Assembly (NCBI RefSeq): GCF_010500865.1
Contig: NZ_JAAAWN010000021.1
Span: forward strand, 1-64,000
Origin: Alteromonas profundi
GTDB lineage: Bacteria; Pseudomonadota; Gammaproteobacteria; Enterobacterales; Alteromonadaceae
Direction: 5' to 3'
DNA length: 64,000 nt
The position numbers were made by a program, and so were the translations under genes. Below the pieces are notes generated by a model. That model was not told the origin of the DNA. It searched no databases and saw nothing but the letters and a program-made list of their open reading frames with translations. Position 1 is the stretch's first letter, and the number at the start of each line of letters is the position of its first letter. Of this stretch, positions 27,861-38,473 are shown piece after piece.

Positions 27861-30559
27861 ACAATAATATTGCCGAGGCACTGCAACGCATAACAGGCGT
27901 ATCAATTAGTCGCGATTTTGGCGTGGGGGAGTCTGTAACCATACGGGGCATATCGCAAAACCGTGTAGAACTAAACGGACGCTCTACCTCGGGAAGCGGG
28001 CGTGGCGGTATTAGTTTAGAAGACTTCCCCTCGAGCTTTTTGAAAACAGTTGAAGTAGTAAAGTCTCCCACCCCTGAAATGATAGAAGGTGCGTTAGGCG
28101 GTACTATTAATATGACCACAGTAAGGCCACTTGAGCTTGATGAGCCACTTGTCGCGATTACGTTAGATGGCGAGTATGCAGATAAAGCGGAAAACTGGGC
28201 GCCTATGTTTACCGGTGCTGCCGGGCGCAATTGGGATCTTGGTGATGCAGGCACATTCGGCGCCTCGGTAGTTGCGTCGTATCAAGACCGCACCTTGCGT
28301 CGCGATCAATTTTTCAATTTGGTTACCCCCACCGAGTTAGACTTAGATAATGACGGAGTTAGCGACCAAGCAAACACCCCAAGTGGGAATTATTTAGTGC
28401 GTAGCCAAAACACCGTTGAGCAAAAAACTGAACAACGTGAACGTACGGCGTTAGGTCTGTCACTACAGTGGGCGCCTAAAGATACAGATGCCTTTATTTA
28501 CTTTGATGTGAATACCACAGACTTAGACGGCGGTCAGGAAGCGTACTCGGTACTCAATGATAGCAAAGACTACAGCGACCTTATTCTTGACGATGCCTAC
28601 GACGATGCACAAGGTCAATTGCACAATTTTGGTTCTGGCAGCGCATTTGTACAACCAAAAACTTGGGCTGACTTCACCACCAACGAATCGATGTCTAATG
28701 CGTTAGGCGGCGAATGGTTTATTAGCGACCAAATTAAAATATCTGGTGAAATTGCCTATACGAAAGCAGAAAGTTTGCGCACGAATTCTGAATTTAATTT
28801 ACGCCCTATCTCGCGTGCGCAATATGAAGAAGACGGCACAATTACTGAAAATTTATTTACTATTACCATGACCCAAGAGGGTGAACAGGTACCGGGTTTA
28901 TCGTTTTCAGACGAAGATGCCTTGCTTGACCCAAGCAATATGGCGATACGCCAATTTACCCACCAACGCTATTATGAGGAAAACGAAGAGACAGCCATTC
29001 GTTTCGATGTAGAGTATATCGAGCCGTTTGCAAGCTTAAGCTTTCTAAGCAAGATGAAAGCGGGTGTTCGTACTACCGATAGAAGCTATGAGCTGGACCG
29101 TTACGACCTGCGCAATAACGGAAGCGAGCTTAAAAACTTACAAACCAGCGTATCCTATGATGGTGTGATCCGCCCTACGTGGGTTGATGAATTCAATCAA
29201 GCGTATGGCGGTTTCAAAGAAATTAACCACGGTAATACATTCGAACAAACCGGCATAACCGGGGCCAATGCGCTCACGCATTATTACGTTTACGATGGTG
29301 CCGCACTTGCCTATGACATTAACGGCACTTACGACCGCGTAAAACAAATGCTGGCAGGAAGTAGTCATGAACTTACAGGCTCGTTAGATGATAATATGGT
29401 ACGCAATACGGGGTCTTACGCGCTTATCGATGAACAAACGCAGGCATTGTATGCTCAGTTTCATTTAGACTTTGACAAACTTACTGCAGTAGTTGGCGCG
29501 CGCTATGTAAAAACAGACCTGAAGTCAGACACCTATGACCAAAGCGGCACTTACGATTATTCAGACTTGCTACCAAGTATTAATGCCACTTACTCTCTGG
29601 CCGACGACACCCTAATAAGGTTTGCCGCCGCTAAAGTTATGCGTCGTCCAGAATTTGGCGAACTTAGCCCGGCAATCAGTGTAGACAACTCCCTGGTTAC
29701 AGGTACCCAAGGCTCTTATCAATTAGACCCCTATCGAATTACGCAATACGACATATCGGCGGAACATTATTTTGGTGATGGAGGAATGGTATCTGCCGCG
29801 CTTTTCTATAAAGATGTTGAATCTTTCACAGTTGCAAGTAGTTCATGTATGGCGAGTGCCGATACCGTAGAAGGGCAAAATGTCACAGAGTACGTAAACG
29901 TATGTCTACTTGATACTGCTGGGGTAAGCCAAAACGATGTGAATTATGTTACAGGCGATCAAGGGTTAGCCTATGTAGAAGCACAACGAGACGCAGGTTT
30001 AACCGGCATTGTTATAGATACAGATGTAAATGGTGGCAGTGGTAAAGTGGCCGGTATTGAATTGGCATATCAGCAGCAGTTTAGCTTCCTACCTGGTATA
30101 TGGTCTGGTTTGGGGGTAAGTACTAACTATACTTACGCTGATAGCGAACAGCCTGATGGCAACCCGCTCCTGGATATTTCAAATAACACGTTCAACGGTC
30201 AACTCTACTGGGAATATGAAGGCTATCAAGTACGTCTTGCGTACAACTGGCGGGATAAGTACTTAGACACGCAAGATGAAAAACGTGTTCGCCCTGTGGG
30301 TGCGTTAGCGACGGGTGTTTACAACCGAACCAACCCAGAAGAAGCCTACTTCGACCCGACATTAGGTAACAACTACCGCGACTCTCGGGGTCAGTTCGAC
30401 GTCTCGTTTAGCTATGATGTAAACGAAAATATCACGGTTATTGCAAATGCGGTGAACTTAACCGCAGAGCCAGTGACGCAGGTGAGTGAACTCGATAGCA
30501 TCTGGCTATACAGTGAATCGGACAGACGCTTTACTGTAGGTGTTCGTGCACGCTGGTAA
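27851..30559 (+). pseudogene. TonB-dependent receptor (Xanthomonas/Caulobacter type), N-terminus missing
   Basis: About 900 residues of a large receptor are intact: the plug from KLPDNNIAEALQRITGV, with ESVTIRGISQNRVELNGR, through SFLKTVEVVKSPTPEMIEGA, GGTINMTT, and then the whole barrel to the terminal VGVRARW. Missing are the signal peptide, TonB box and the first part of the plug, roughly 100-130 residues. The frame can be opened from a TTG at 27839 but without any export signal or plausible ribosome binding site. The receptor cannot reach the outer membrane as read. Its neighbours (PL7 lyase, LacI regulator, PL6 lyase) make alginate oligosaccharides the likely former ligand. The barrel shows no stop or frameshift, so the loss is recent or is an assembly artefact. 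Confidence 0.8.
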
Positions 30560-30571
30560 GACTTTCCTTTC

Positions 30572-30592
30572 GGCCGCAGCCTAGCTGCGGCC
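30572..30592 (+). terminator. Rho-independent terminator after the TonB receptor
   Basis: GGCCGCAGC (30572-30580) and GCTGCGGCC (30584-30592) form a perfect 9-base stem with a CTA loop, followed by ATCCTATTTTTCATTTTTT. Expression of the PL7 lyase downstream should thus need its own promoter or read-through. Confidence 0.85.
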
Positions 30593-30646
30593 ATCCTATT
30601 TTTCATTTTTTATCGCTATTAACTTTCTCACATTAGGAGCGCCATT

Positions 30647-31750
30647 ATGCTGGAAGCTAAACCACTTTGTATTGCGGGAACCTTGGCCCTTTTTTTTGTG
30701 GCGGGTTGCAACGACAATACGCCTTCTTCCTCGTCAAAAACATCGGTAGAGCAAAATAAAAAAGTGCCTGGTGACGTGTTCGACCTTTCTCCTTGGAATA
30801 TTTTATTACCTGTGGACGCCGACGGTGATGGAAAAGCAGATCGCGTGCACAATGGCGACTTACCACGCTATCAACTAGACGAATTTTTTTATCTTGATGC
30901 CGATAACAACATGGTATTTGCGGCAGCGAATAAAGCGTTCACTTCGCCTACGTCAACCAATACCCGAAGCGAATTAAGGCAGGTTTATCCTGATAAAGAT
31001 GGTAATGTGCCTAGCTTTGATAACCCGAAAAACTATTTTGCACTGGCATCTCACCCTAATACAGACCAGTTTGCAGCGCTAGGCGGGCGTATGGAAGCCA
31101 GGTTAAAAGTGAATCATGTATCTACCCATGCTAAATACGAAGATAAACCACCCGCGTTTTCCGTGGTTGTCGGACAAATTCATGCAGGTAAACTAGACGC
31201 GTTAAGAGATGAGCAGTCTGGGTTCGGCTGGGGTAATGAACCGCTTAAAATTTACTATAAAAAATACCCTCACCATGAAGCTGGTACTGTATTTTGGAAT
31301 TATGAGCGAAACTTACCGGAAAAAAACCCAGATCGTATTGATATCGCCTATCCGGTTTGGGGCAATGGTTGGAATGACAACACAGATCCAAAAGAGCAAG
31401 GTATTGCTTTGGGGGAAAGCTTTAGTTACATAGTGAACGTTTACGGCGATACCATGTATCTAACCTTTAGCGCGGACAACCACCCTACCGTTGAGCATCA
31501 AATAAATTTGGCTAACAATGTGGACGCATATGGGCAGGTAGATAGTGAAGACGACCCGGTGGGTTACAAAAACGACTGGTTATTTTTTAAAGCCGGGGCG
31601 TATAACCAGTGCAGCACGAAAGATGCCCCAACATTTCGTTACCCTGCCTGCCCAGGAACCGGAGACTGGGAAACGGATAAAGCCGACGGTAATTATACCA
31701 GTGTTTCGTTTTCTCATTTACACGTGGGTGCTGCGGTAGCGGTAAAATAA
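30647..31750 (+). CDS. PL7 family alginate lyase, lipoprotein
   Basis: 367 residues. Lipobox FVAGC puts the lipidated Cys at 21, and a Ser-rich linker follows, so the enzyme is anchored in the envelope. The PL7 jelly-roll motifs are all present: RSELR at 107-111, QIH at 177-179 and FKAGAYNQ at 314-321, which supply the catalytic Gln, His, Arg and Tyr. PL7 lyases cleave alginate by beta-elimination, commonly endolytically. It probably feeds oligosaccharides to the PL6 exolyase. AGGAG lies 10 bases before the ATG. It lies between the receptor remnant and the LacI regulator on the same strand. Confidence 0.93.
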   Translation: MLEAKPLCIAGTLALFFVAGCNDNTPSSSSKTSVEQNKKVPGDVFDLSPWNILLPVDADGDGKADRVHNGDLPRYQLDEFFYLDADNNMVFAAANKAFTSPTSTNTRSELRQVYPDKDGNVPSFDNPKNYFALASHPNTDQFAALGGRMEARLKVNHVSTHAKYEDKPPAFSVVVGQIHAGKLDALRDEQSGFGWGNEPLKIYYKKYPHHEAGTVFWNYERNLPEKNPDRIDIAYPVWGNGWNDNTDPKEQGIALGESFSYIVNVYGDTMYLTFSADNHPTVEHQINLANNVDAYGQVDSEDDPVGYKNDWLFFKAGAYNQCSTKDAPTFRYPACPGTGDWETDKADGNYTSVSFSHLHVGAAVAVK

Positions 31751-31767
31751 GGGGCGCACAGCCCCTT
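31749..31767 (+). terminator. Weak hairpin after PL7
   Basis: AAGGGGC and GCCCCTT form a 7-base stem with a GCACA loop, overlapping the PL7 stop. No T-tract follows, so it may attenuate rather than end transcription into the LacI gene. Confidence 0.4.
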
Positions 31768-31797
31768 GATATAACGCCGGAAGTAAGAGAAGAGATA

Positions 31798-32823
31798 ATG
31801 AATAAAAATAAAGTCAGACTTATTGATGTGGCAACGAAAGCAGGCGTATCTAAGAGTACCGCATCACAGTTTTTAAATGGGCGCTTCGACTTTATGTCGC
31901 TCGATACACGCTTACGTCTGCAGAAAACGGTAGAAGAGTTGAACTATGTTCCCAACAACATCGCCCGTAGCTTAAAAACAAATAAAACCCGAACCCTTGG
32001 CGTGATCGTGCGTGATATATCCAGTTATTACACCAGTCAAGCCATTAGGGGAATGGATGATTATTGCAAAAAGCAAGGCTACGATCTGTTTATTTACAAC
32101 TCAGATTTTGAACCCAAAACCGAGAAAAATGCGCTTACTACCCTTTGCCAACTCAATGTAGACGGCGTCATTATTGCCTCGTGCGGAAATAACGCCAAAC
32201 TCATTGAAGATATATCTAACAATACCGTTCCTGTGGTGCAGTTTCAGTTAGAACACGACGATTGTGATACCGGTATTGTGGTGGCTGATTATAAAAAGGC
32301 CTCCTTCGAAGCCACAGAATATTTACTGAAGTTGGGGCATAAAAAGATTTGTTTTGTAACCCAGAAATTTGAAACGGTAAAGTCGCGGCAAGAGAAGTAT
32401 CAAGGGTTTGTTGATGCCCATAAAAAGCACAATGTGGCTGTGGATGACACCCTAATTTTACACTGGAACCGTAAGGAAGGTTTGAAAGGCTCGCCTGTTG
32501 ATATGCTCAATAGCGAACAGGCACCAACGGCGTTCTTCACGCAACAAATTGCTATTACTGTAGATGTACTAAGGGAGCTAGAAAAAGCAAACATTGATAT
32601 ACCCGGCGAGGTTTCATTATTGGGGTTTGAGGAAATACCTATGGCTGAATTTTTCAAAGTGCCAATTACGGTAGTGAAACAGCAGCCCTATGACATAGGC
32701 AGTGAAGCCGCGCGCATGCTGATGAATAAAGTTAATCATCCAAGTTCGGTAAATACGCGTATCCTTGTGCCCTGCTCGCTAGTTAAGCGCGAGTCATGCG
32801 ATACGCCGCCTCAACAAAATTAA
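31798..32823 (+). CDS. LacI-family transcriptional regulator
   Basis: 341 residues. The N-terminal LacI DNA-binding domain is typical (RLIDVATKAGVSKSTASQFL, then RLQKTVEELNYVPNNIARSL), followed by the hinge and a periplasmic-binding-protein-like effector domain (TLGVIVRDISSYYTSQAIRG onward). It is the third gene of the plus-strand alginate arm, 47 bases after the PL7 gene, so it likely regulates alginate use in response to a uronate or 2-keto-3-deoxygluconate (inference). AGAAGAG precedes the ATG. Its normal targets may include the divergent promoters that were lost at 27.85 kb. Confidence 0.92.
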   Translation: MNKNKVRLIDVATKAGVSKSTASQFLNGRFDFMSLDTRLRLQKTVEELNYVPNNIARSLKTNKTRTLGVIVRDISSYYTSQAIRGMDDYCKKQGYDLFIYNSDFEPKTEKNALTTLCQLNVDGVIIASCGNNAKLIEDISNNTVPVVQFQLEHDDCDTGIVVADYKKASFEATEYLLKLGHKKICFVTQKFETVKSRQEKYQGFVDAHKKHNVAVDDTLILHWNRKEGLKGSPVDMLNSEQAPTAFFTQQIAITVDVLRELEKANIDIPGEVSLLGFEEIPMAEFFKVPITVVKQQPYDIGSEAARMLMNKVNHPSSVNTRILVPCSLVKRESCDTPPQQN

Positions 32824-32948
32824 CTATTTATTAACTGTACAGCGTGCCTAAAATCCAGCGGCTGAGGTAAAATATCGCCACATTGTTGCGCCGAAACACC
32901 ACAAAGTTTGGTAAAGTAAGCGCTACTTAACTTGCTCAAATATCTTCC

Positions 32949-33881
32949 ATGCTATCATTTATTTCCAGCACGCTATTCCCTGTACTTATCTTGTTATTGA
33001 TGGGTTGGTTCTTTTTCCGTATCAGATGGATTAACGATGCATTTATTGAATCCGGCTCTAAGTTGGTGTTTAACGTTGCGCTACCGGCTTTATTGTTTTT
33101 ATCCATCAGTCAATCAGACTTTTCCCACGCAGCCAACGTCGTTCTGATATCTATCGGGCTAGGTGGCACATTACTGATGTGCGCAATATTAATGATTCTA
33201 GCACATTTCACCGTTACCCCCCGAAATGCGCGCGGCGTGGTTGTGCAGGGCGGCTTTAGGGCAAACATGGGCATCATCGGGCTAGCTTATGCAGCGAATA
33301 CCTACGGCCAAGAGGGGTTAGCAGCGGCCTCGGTTTATATGGGGTGCGTAACCATACTGTATAACGTGGTATCGGTGTTTGTGCTCAATTACTATCAAGA
33401 TGGCCAACGTGCCCCTATGAATCAAATAAAAGGAATGATTAAAAACCCGTTAATTATTTCTATCGTGGCTGCTCTCCCCTTTTCCTACTATCAATGGCAA
33501 CTCCCCGAAGTAGCATTACAAACCGGAGAATATTTTGCGCAGCTTACTTTGCCATTAGCCCTTATCTGCACAGGCGCATCGCTTCAGTTTCGCTCTTTTT
33601 CAAGTGATTGGTATAACATAGTTCTCGCCTGCGTAAGTAAATGCATTGTGTACCCTACTTTACTGGTAGGTATGGCCTATTTAGCTGGCATAGAAGGTAT
33701 GTACTTAGGCGTATTACTGTTGTTGTCTATTGCGCCAACCGCCGCCGCTAGCTATATAATGGTACGTAATCTGGGGGGAGATCACCGTTTAGCAGCAAGT
33801 ATTATTGCCGTTAGCACCATTGCTTCTCTTCCCATTACGGCAATAGGCTTTGGTACGTTATCCGCCTTACATTTAGTCTAG
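32949..33881 (+). CDS. AEC (auxin efflux carrier) family permease
   Basis: A 310-residue inner-membrane protein with about ten helices in two groups of five. The N-terminal segment FPVLILLLMGWFF, a broken helix with NVALPALLFLSIS, and RANMGIIGLAYA near 107 match bacterial AEC carriers such as malonate or malate permeases. The second half has LPLALICTGASLQF and ends with VSTIASLPITAIGFG. The substrate is unknown. The ATG has no clear Shine-Dalgarno sequence. It follows the LacI gene by 125 bases and converges with a diguanylate cyclase, so membership of the alginate locus is uncertain. Confidence 0.87.
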   Translation: MLSFISSTLFPVLILLLMGWFFFRIRWINDAFIESGSKLVFNVALPALLFLSISQSDFSHAANVVLISIGLGGTLLMCAILMILAHFTVTPRNARGVVVQGGFRANMGIIGLAYAANTYGQEGLAAASVYMGCVTILYNVVSVFVLNYYQDGQRAPMNQIKGMIKNPLIISIVAALPFSYYQWQLPEVALQTGEYFAQLTLPLALICTGASLQFRSFSSDWYNIVLACVSKCIVYPTLLVGMAYLAGIEGMYLGVLLLLSIAPTAAASYIMVRNLGGDHRLAASIIAVSTIASLPITAIGFGTLSALHLV

Positions 33882-33935
33882 CTAAATGTGCCCGCGGTGG
33901 GGGTTATTCTTTGTGGCAATCTGACCTTTTCGCAG

Positions 33936-35711
33936 CTAGTGCTTGGGCGTTGGCGGCATTGGCGCTGCCACTACACAATTTCGGCCTCCATTTTTCGCCA
34001 TATAGAGGGCTTCATCGGCCTGTTTAATTAACCCCTCAAGGGTAATGTTGGAGGCTAACGAGCTGGCTACACCTAGGCTCATGGTTACCTTGACCGATTT
34101 TAACACTATCATTTGGGCAACCTCCCGTCTTAGTGTCTCCGCTAATGATAAAGCTTCATTAATATCAGCATTGGATAGGAAAACTAAAAACTCTTCTCCC
34201 CCCCACCTAAACAATAAATCAGAACTTCGTACTCGCGCTTTTATTCGCTGAGCCACCATTTCCAATACTTTATCACCTACGTGGTGGCCAAAGTCGTCGT
34301 TAATTTGCTTAAACCAATCTAAATCAATAAGCAGCACTGCCATAGATTGCTGATTTCGTTTGCCTAGCTCCCACAATGGATGTACCAACTGAGTAAAGGC
34401 CCTGCGGTTATATAAGTTGGTGAGTGGATCGATGCGAGCACTGGTTTCAGCACTTACCTTAGCTTCCTGAACCTGTTTAAAATTAAACCCTAACGAGATA
34501 GAAAGTAATGACATCTCACATAATATTCCAATCTCTATCCCCCGAAATGCCCACTGCGAATAAGGGATTACTCCCCATGTGGCCAAACTCGATATTGTGG
34601 CTCCACCCGTACCTAACGCGATGGCCGGAACAAAAAATTTAGCTAATACATTACCGTTTTTATAAGCAAAGAAACCTATCAGTAACATCCATATAGAGAG
34701 CGTAGTAAGAATAACTAATTGCGCCATTACCGCGAAGGCCTGGCTGCCATAAACCAGCATAATAGCGGCCAATACTGATAATCCAGCGTATATACTCGAT
34801 CTTAGTGCGTATAGCCTAGGCAAATACACCTTCGCGTCTAAGTAACTGATGGTAAACGTTACGCCTGCACTGATGTAGCAGAACATCAGTGCAGGCATTA
34901 ACCATTGTTGAACATAGGGTACATTGCCCCATACCCACCAGTAACCATGCCCCGTGTAGGTAAAATTGAAAAGTAAAAATGCCAAAAGGTAGAGAGAATA
35001 CAGGATGTATCGACGCTCTTTTAAATAGAAAAAAAGCATCACATTATAAACAAACAGGATAATCAAAGCGCCGTAGAGGGCACCATAAAAATAGGCGTTA
35101 ACTAAAGCCTGTTTCTCCATTTGGGCGGGGGTACCAATGTACACGGGGATAGTCATAGGATCGGCGGAGACTACGCGGATAAGAACCTCTGTAATACCGG
35201 GAGGAAAATGATGTTCTAATGCCGGCATTCTTGAGTTATAGATTCTGTTCCCAATAGTTTGGGTGTCACCAATAGACGCTTTTCGTACCAACTCACCTGA
35301 CGCAAAAAAGAAGATATCTATTGTATCAAGCCAGGCATTGTCTATTTTTAATACCCGCGCGACACCTGGTAGAGTGACATCACCATTAGCGTTAAAACCA
35401 GTAGGGCTTAGAGGTAAAGTTGGCACGCGTATAGATAGCGCAATCCACACTTCATTAGAGGTAAACCCAAAGCTCACTTGGCGTGTATGGTTGGGTGTAA
35501 ACTTACCGTTTAACAACGCCTTATACGCGTCACGGGGAGGTAAGCCTACGCGGTCATTTATCATTACCCCTGCATTGGGGTTAACCAATGTCATTTCAGC
35601 ATCTAGCGCTATTGGCGAAAGCGAAGCCATTGAAGAGCTATGCAAATTCGTTCCACACGCAGAGAAACTAAAACAAAGCAGTATTAAAAAACTTTGAACC
35701 ACGAGCCACAT
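33936..35711 (-). CDS. 7TMR-DISM sensor diguanylate cyclase
   Basis: 591 residues. A signal peptide is followed by a periplasmic 7TMR-DISMED2-like beta domain (about 35-190). Then come seven hydrophobic helices (about 205-400), a short linker, and a C-terminal GGDEF domain with FRWGGEEFLVFLS. RxxD (RSSD) lies before it as an inhibitory site. It should sense a ligand outside the inner membrane, possibly a carbohydrate, and synthesise cyclic di-GMP. The signal region contains a Cys (FSACG) that might be a lipobox, but this is weak. Located between the AEC permease and the sugar ABC operon; a link to either is inference. Confidence 0.92.
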   Translation of the reverse strand: MWLVVQSFLILLCFSFSACGTNLHSSSMASLSPIALDAEMTLVNPNAGVMINDRVGLPPRDAYKALLNGKFTPNHTRQVSFGFTSNEVWIALSIRVPTLPLSPTGFNANGDVTLPGVARVLKIDNAWLDTIDIFFFASGELVRKASIGDTQTIGNRIYNSRMPALEHHFPPGITEVLIRVVSADPMTIPVYIGTPAQMEKQALVNAYFYGALYGALIILFVYNVMLFFYLKERRYILYSLYLLAFLLFNFTYTGHGYWWVWGNVPYVQQWLMPALMFCYISAGVTFTISYLDAKVYLPRLYALRSSIYAGLSVLAAIMLVYGSQAFAVMAQLVILTTLSIWMLLIGFFAYKNGNVLAKFFVPAIALGTGGATISSLATWGVIPYSQWAFRGIEIGILCEMSLLSISLGFNFKQVQEAKVSAETSARIDPLTNLYNRRAFTQLVHPLWELGKRNQQSMAVLLIDLDWFKQINDDFGHHVGDKVLEMVAQRIKARVRSSDLLFRWGGEEFLVFLSNADINEALSLAETLRREVAQMIVLKSVKVTMSLGVASSLASNITLEGLIKQADEALYMAKNGGRNCVVAAPMPPTPKH

Positions 35712-35834
35712 CTATAAGGCCCCATTAAAACGTTGTGCGGAACAACGGCTAATATTAGCAATATGTTGATTATTTCACCTACTATACCCCAAACTTAAGC
35801 CTATTGGCGCAATTTAGTATTTTTATTATGCTCG

Positions 35835-36512
35835 CTAGGCTATTTGCGGATACAGGGAGAACAGCTTTTCCCAGTGAGAAAATGTAGGTACATGGTCAAG
35901 GCTATCGTTAATAGGTTGCATTTTATCTACTAAATGGCTCGCTCCGGTATATTTCACCACCTGCATATTCGCCGCTAACGCACCTCTAATACCGGCTTCG
36001 GAGTCTTCGATAACTAAACAATGTTCAGGTTTAACGCCCATTTTATGAGCCGCTAGTAAAAATATGTCTGGAGCTGGTTTGCCATTTTTCACTTCTGAAC
36101 TGGTGGTAACCCGCCCTTCAAAGAACGGCAACAACCCAGTAGTGTTTAAGGCAAACTTTACCCTATCTGGGCTACTACTGGTGGCGATACAATTTTTCGT
36201 TTTAATTCTCGGCAAAATACTTTCAAGTTGAGGTGTAGTCGTCAGTTCGTGATTAAATACCTTTAATAACTCTTCAAGATAATCATCGCGAAAGGTATCT
36301 GGCAAACTAACCTTAAAATCAGCCAATATCTGTTTTTGGGCCGACTCATAGCTTTGTCCTAAAAAGTAAGTATCAAAGTAGTTATCGCTCACGTTCACAC
36401 TAATATTTGCAAGCATGCTAATAAGTACCCGTTTACACAACACCTCACTGTCTACAAGTACCCCATCGCAGTCAAATATAATTAGTTCAATCGATGTATC
36501 ATTACTTTTCAT
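35835..36512 (-). CDS. HAD-IA hydrolase, beta-phosphoglucomutase-like
   Basis: 225 residues. HAD motif I is FDCDGVLVDSE, with the nucleophile Asp and the second Asp two residues on. Motif II is TSSSPDRV, motif III Lys is in NGKPAPDIF, and motif IV is IEDSEAGIRGA. The cap is helical (subclass I). These enzymes are sugar-phosphate phosphatases or phosphomutases. It is the last gene of the ABC-transport operon (84 bases after the ATPase), so it may dephosphorylate or isomerise a phosphorylated form of the imported sugar or polyol. AGGGA lies 8 bases before the ATG. Confidence 0.88.
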   Translation of the reverse strand: MKSNDTSIELIIFDCDGVLVDSEVLCKRVLISMLANISVNVSDNYFDTYFLGQSYESAQKQILADFKVSLPDTFRDDYLEELLKVFNHELTTTPQLESILPRIKTKNCIATSSSPDRVKFALNTTGLLPFFEGRVTTSSEVKNGKPAPDIFLLAAHKMGVKPEHCLVIEDSEAGIRGALAANMQVVKYTGASHLVDKMQPINDSLDHVPTFSHWEKLFSLYPQIA

Positions 36513-36551
36513 TGCAACGTCCCTTTACCCTCGCTCTCTACTTAAAGTTGA

Positions 36552-36573
36552 CGTTATTGCCCGCGCAATAACG
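36552..36573 (-). repeat. Intergenic hairpin in the ABC-transport operon
   Basis: CGTTATTG (36552-36559) and CAATAACG (36566-36573) form an 8-base stem around a 6-base loop between the ATPase and HAD genes. No T-tract follows on the minus strand. It may stabilise the upstream message or lower expression of the HAD gene. Confidence 0.5.
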
Positions 36574-36596
36574 CCCCTTATATCGCCATAGCATAA

Positions 36597-37628
36597 TTAG
36601 GCTGCACTGGTTTCTCCCCATGAAAGGGAAGGAATTGTTACTCCAGCCGCATCAAAATGCATAATTTTGTCTTGTGCAGCCGTTAAGTTAATCACGTCGC
36701 CATAACTTACCGGGCTATCACCGTCGGCCTTAACCGTAAGCGTGCCAATGCCCTCTACGTGAACATGTAGGAAAGTTTCTGAGCCTAAGTGTTCAATCAC
36801 ACCCACCTTACCTGTCCATAGCCCCTTTGCCTCAGTAATTTTGAAATGCTCTGGACGCACGCCTAGGCTACATGTGGCATCGTCACCTTGAGGCGTCACG
36901 TCAATGAAATTCATTTTAGGTGACCCGATAAAACCAGCGACAAACCGATTAATCGGTTTTTGATAAAGCTCTAAAGGGGTGCCTACCTGTTCGATGATAC
37001 CGCCGTTAAATACGGCGATACGGTCAGCCATGGTCATCGCTTCTACCTGATCGTGAGTAACATAAATCATTGTAGTAGCTAAGCTTTTGTGCAGCTGCGA
37101 TATTTCTAAGCGCATATTAACACGAAGCGAAGCATCTAAGTTAGACAGGGGCTCGTCGAATAAAAACGCTGACGGTTGACGTACAATCGCACGGCCAATC
37201 GCCACACGTTGACGCTGACCTCCCGATAGCTGGCCCGGTTTGCGGTCGAGGTAATCGGTAAGGTTTAACATGCTGGCTGCTTTTTCTATCTTTTCTTCTA
37301 TCACCGCAGGCGCAACTTTGGCCCGCTTAAGCGGGAACGCAATATTGTTGCGAACCGACATATGGGGGTAGAGCGCATATGATTGAAAGACCATTGCAAG
37401 CCCACGTTTAGCTGGCGGCATATTGGTGGCATCTTCACCGTCGATATCAATACTACCGCTGGTAGTATCTTCAAGCCCGGCAATCATTCGCAAAAGCGTA
37501 GATTTACCACAACCTGAAGGACCGACAAACACAATAAATTCACCGTCACGGATATGTAAATCGAGCGGTTTAATGACATTCACTTCGTCAAAATTTTTTG
37601 TCACTTGCTTTAAAGTAATACTTCCCAT
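36597..37628 (-). CDS. ABC transporter ATP-binding protein, MalK/UgpC/MtlK type
   Basis: 343 residues. Walker A is [10 protein letters not shown]-loop [10 protein letters not shown], signature [14 protein letters not shown], Walker [13 protein letters not shown] and the switch His is in YVTHD. The C-terminal 110 residues form the MalK-type TOBE/regulatory domain ([24 protein letters not shown]). Such subunits energise CUT1 importers of sugars, polyols or glycerol phosphate. It lies 11 bases after the second permease in the operon. GGAGAT precedes the ATG. Confidence 0.94.
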   Translation of the reverse strand: MGSITLKQVTKNFDEVNVIKPLDLHIRDGEFIVFVGPSGCGKSTLLRMIAGLEDTTSGSIDIDGEDATNMPPAKRGLAMVFQSYALYPHMSVRNNIAFPLKRAKVAPAVIEEKIEKAASMLNLTDYLDRKPGQLSGGQRQRVAIGRAIVRQPSAFLFDEPLSNLDASLRVNMRLEISQLHKSLATTMIYVTHDQVEAMTMADRIAVFNGGIIEQVGTPLELYQKPINRFVAGFIGSPKMNFIDVTPQGDDATCSLGVRPEHFKITEAKGLWTGKVGVIEHLGSETFLHVHVEGIGTLTVKADGDSPVSYGDVINLTAAQDKIMHFDAAGVTIPSLSWGETSAA

Positions 37629-37639
37629 TTGAGTATCTC

Positions 37640-38470
37640 CTATTTAACCGCGCCGAAACTTAATCCGCGCACTAATTGTTTTTGACTAAACCACCCTAAA
37701 ATAAGGATAGGCACCACCGCCATTACTGAAGCGGCAGAAAGCTTGGCATAAAACAAGCCTTCTGGGCTTGAATAACTAGCGATAAATGCTGTTAACGGCG
37801 CAGCATTCGCGGCAGTAAGAATCAGCGTCCAAAACGCTTCATTCCACGCCAAAATAACATTAAGTAAAAGGGTTGAAGCAATACCAGGAAGCGCAATGGG
37901 CAGTAGCACGTGAAAGATTTCTTCCTTTATTCCTGCCCCGTCCATACGTGCAGCTTCCAATATTTCATGGGGTATCTCTCTAAAGTAGGTGTACAGCATC
38001 CATACCATGATAGGTAAGTTAATTAGGGTCATCACAATTACCAAACCTAACCGGGTATCAAGTAGCCCAAAGTCACGGAACAACAAGTAAATAGGTATAA
38101 GTACCCCTACCGGTGGCAACATCTTGGTAGATAGCATCCACATAAGTAAGTTTTTGGTGCGTTTCGTTTGCACAAACGCCATAGACCAAGCGGCTGGGAT
38201 TGCAATAAGCAACCCGAGTAAGCTGGCACCTAAAGATATAATCACTGAGTTTAAAAAGTGTTCAAAGTAGGGCGAGCGCGCTAAAACATCGGTGTAATTT
38301 TCCAACGTCCATTCAAACATGAACAAACTTGGCGTAGCAGAAATAGCCTCTGCTTCTGTCTTAAAGCTGGTGATCATGGTCCAAAGGATTGGAAAGAAGA
38401 GCATTCCACTTATCGACCATGCCAATAGGGTGTAAACAACTTTTGATTTATTCGTTTTACTTATCGCCAT
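37640..38470 (-). CDS. Carbohydrate/polyol ABC permease, MalG type
   Basis: 276 residues with six hydrophobic helices. The EAA loop that docks to the ATPase is at about 190 ([20 protein letters not shown]), as in CUT1 MalG-type permeases. The N-terminus has the usual signal-anchor helix and the C-terminus ends [14 protein letters not shown], a typical family ending. The gene starts 3 bases after the stop of the other permease, so translation is probably coupled. Confidence 0.93.
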   Translation of the reverse strand: MAISKTNKSKVVYTLLAWSISGMLFFPILWTMITSFKTEAEAISATPSLFMFEWTLENYTDVLARSPYFEHFLNSVIISLGASLLGLLIAIPAAWSMAFVQTKRTKNLLMWMLSTKMLPPVGVLIPIYLLFRDFGLLDTRLGLVIVMTLINLPIMVWMLYTYFREIPHEILEAARMDGAGIKEEIFHVLLPIALPGIASTLLLNVILAWNEAFWTLILTAANAAPLTAFIASYSSPEGLFYAKLSAASVMAVVPILILGWFSQKQLVRGLSFGAVK

Positions 38471-38473
38471 TAC

